In this document: positions 61,501 through 64,000 of the stretch, in pieces
Position numbering within the stretch: position 1 is the first letter of the stretch
How the letters are laid out: each line of letters opens with the position of its first letter
Assembly (NCBI GenBank): GCA_002633005.1
Contig: NMRA01000054.1
Coordinates: 85,006 to 149,005, forward strand
Length of the DNA stretch: 64,000 bases
DNA from: Phoronis australis
Lineage: Eukaryota; Phoronida; Phoronidae
Reading direction: 5' to 3'
Program-made: the position numbers and the translations under genes
Notes under the pieces: model-generated
Databases searched by the model: none
The model's input: only the letters and a program-made list of their open reading frames with translations
What the model was told of the DNA's origin: nothing

Positions 61501-64000
61501 TCTTAACTCTTCACCGCATCCCAACAGCTATTTTATTCATCTTTAAAGTGGCATTAAATCCGTGTTTTCTGTAAAAAGAATTATTCAGGATATTTAGAGT
61601 TTTTACATTTGTCTCAAATTGGTCGTTCGTGAAAATGGGTGTGATTTCTGGGATTTTCCAGACCAAACTCATTAAAGTTCAGGTCATGCAAGCGAACTAT
61701 CAGTTCTCTCTGAGCCCAGCGATAACTTTAAAACTGATAATAAAACAAGACAAAGCCAATGTTTAACGGTGGGTACTGTACCTCAAAACCATTTGACAAA
61801 ATCACGGATTTAACGCTGCCTCAAACAGCCGCTGACACCATAGCGAAACATTATTTCGCGATGGTTCAAGTTGAAGATTGTGAATTCAGCGACAACAGAC
61901 CCGAATAATCACTTGGGTTGGTACTCCCAAGCCTTAAGTAACGTCATCGATTAATGACTCATTTTGAGAATGAATAAAATACTATCCATTTTAAAGCTGC
62001 ACTTTGTCGTGTTTATCTCGAAGGAAAGTCTCAAGCACCTAATGTTGTTCATCGCGATAGAAGTCTGTTGCTGTTCTCTGAAGAACATCGACACGTTGCA
62101 GCGGTAACTGCGTTGGCCAACCTTAATATTGCCGGTTCACGGCTTATTCGACAATAATTCATGGTATAATGCCGGGCGTAGAAAGGTTATTAAACCACAA
62201 AGCGCTTGGTTTAAGAGATCAACATGTACGGTTCAACATGGCTAAAATGCAACTTTATCTACTCGACAGAACGTCTGGTGCTATTTGCTGAAAATCACTG
62301 GAACTGTATTTCAGCGACAAAAAGTGAAAAACGATCGAAATTTTCTAACAACTGATTCTATTTACAGAAACTGTTAAGCATATATCCTGCAGCTGTGTAC
62401 GTCTAAAATAACGTTCGGCTGTCAACACCTTTGTTTTGAATGCAACCCCAATACATACCATAAATTCTTTCAGGACTGCTGTCTATTCCCGTGCTTTCAT
62501 CCGTAATGTACAAGTCCTTGTACTCTCCAAATATCTTTTTTTGTCTGCGATGAGAAAGCGCCAAATGTTGAACATACATACCTGCATTTAGGCCTATGTT
62601 TGTAAGCCACAAACAAAGTAGCCGACTTGCATAAAATGTAGAAAGTGTAGTGTGCACACATTAGAACAAATTATTAAGCATGATGTGTTTTCACCGTCAG
62701 TATCCCTTAATAAAATGTACAACCTTATTCGCTAGTAACTGTATACTACCCGTAAAACTGAAATAAACAAATCTTCGATACAGCCGCCCTATCATTTGAT
62801 TTGCCCACTGAAAGCTAGGCCCCGTGTTAATTGGGCTCTGGCTGATAACGATGAACAGGAATAGGACTGGAAATGGGATTTTCGCCCTACTATTTCTCTG
62901 CAATAGGCACATTTAGGCGGAACAGCCCCCCCCCCCACGCTACCCACACGACCCAAAAATAACAAGCGTCGCCGGCATGCTCATTTTGTGGAACATTTTA
63001 CTTCGGAAGTTGCTGCGCCCGCGACGTCCTAGATCCGCCAGAGTTCTCGGGAACAAAAATTTTGCTGAAGTTAAAGTTGAATTTCGCCCTGTTACGCTGG
63101 TTTAAAACGTAATCGAATTACGTCTTTCAATTTTAAATGTATGAAAAGGGTTTCAAATTGTTCTCTCCTTGATCGGACTTACATGCATTTTCTATTATCA
63201 TGAAGAAAATACAAAGTACTCCCCATAGTCGGTGGGCCAGATTTTGTAGGGCCTCTAGAAAATGGTTTTTGTGAGTACTTTAGGGGGGCAATTTTATTTT
63301 GGTATTTTTTAATTCATTTATCAGTGTTTTCAAAATCTAAAAAGTTCCCACATATAAAGTTGCACATTTTTGAGAAATTTGAGTTTGAAGTTACCTAATA
63401 ATCACCAAAGAGCTTAGTAAACTTATATTTGTAAAAACAACAGTTTTGGTGACTTTTTTGTAAAACAAGTAATATGGTCCCATCACTGTCATTGTATTGA
63501 ACAATATTACACTCACATTACATATTTCACTATTGTAAATTAATTGTAAACAGTGAAATTTAAAAAACGTAAAGAGACACCTAGTGGCAAAAATGCAAAC
63601 TAAGTCTAAATGTTACTAGGAAGTTATTCTGGCATTGTCAGGCAACAAAAATAACACAAAACACTTGAGACTGGGCAAAATTTGTGCCTCAATGACTAAA
63701 ATATTGACTAATGGTGTAAAATACAGCTTGTTTGCATAATACACCAGAAATAGGTTATAGTACAAAAACAATATAGTTGAATGATCTCTGTGAATGTGCA
63801 CAAAGACTGTATGAAAATACTAGATTATTCTGACAGAGTTTATCAAGCAGTATGAGACAAATACATGACAATGATCAAAGTATGTACTTTCTATGACTTA
63901 ACAAATAAAATTAACTTTTTAATACAAAAAAGGAAATAACGGGGTTGGAAGTCTATTTAGGGTTGACTTGTCAAAGAACTATGCAATGTTATGCAGTCAG

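Larger units (their letters stand above)
60235..64000. other. Upstream intron of the disordered-protein gene
   Basis: Besides the MITE (60693-60930) and hairpin (61441-61500), I see no supported exon. Open frames at 62403-62657 and 62697-62912 lack recognisable domains and acceptable splice context. A weak pair of similar ~120-bp blocks (61990-62110 and 62235-62330) hints at an old tandem duplication. Confidence 0.4.

Overview
This is nuclear DNA from an invertebrate animal. The evidence is multi-exon genes with GT-AG introns in consistent phase, secreted-protein modules (F-spondin-type reeler, WAP four-disulfide core, an anaphylatoxin-like fold), and a dense mix of LINE, Penelope, BEL/Pao and TIR DNA transposons. 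The repeat mix and CTAGTGGC-type repeats would fit a marine invertebrate such as a hemichordate, lancelet or mollusc, but I cannot name the clade. About 200 N at 47607-47790 mark an assembly gap.

Four host genes can be assembled by reading splice sites and checking codon phase. (1) On the plus strand, at least five small exons at 911-13537 encode the 3' end of a cysteine-rich secreted protein ending in a WAP domain. (2) On the minus strand, exons at 20996-15944 encode a basic CC...C...C...CC anaphylatoxin-like domain and a Thr/Pro-rich tail; its 5' end was not found. (3) On the minus strand, eight exons at 43398-25553 make a complete 588-residue protein with a signal peptide, two tandem reeler domains and a 273-residue Arg/Trp/Asp/Glu-rich tail. 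All seven introns keep phase. (4) On the minus strand, exons at 60234-56952 encode the C-terminal ~1010 residues of a large disordered protein I do not recognise. Genes 1-3 all look secreted or extracellular. Genes 1 and 2 converge tail to tail, and genes 2 and 3 lie head to tail on the minus strand.

The rest is introns and intergenic DNA full of mobile elements. A decayed LINE lies at 8087-10570, and two 3' ends of a second LINE family lie at 18162-19022 and 21157-21822. A Penelope-like element with inverted terminal repeats and a hammerhead-like motif lies at 13861-15195. At 49260-53070 a BEL/Pao LTR element (49694-51410, TSD GGTTT) sits inside a second Penelope-like element, next to an inverted partner. 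A dispersed repeat is present intact at 3975-5660 and, interrupted by two later insertions, at 33778-37930. A hAT-like family has CAG...CTG ends, GGCGGATC termini and 5-bp target duplications. There are also several foldback/MITE hairpins, tRNA-derived SINE heads and microsatellites.
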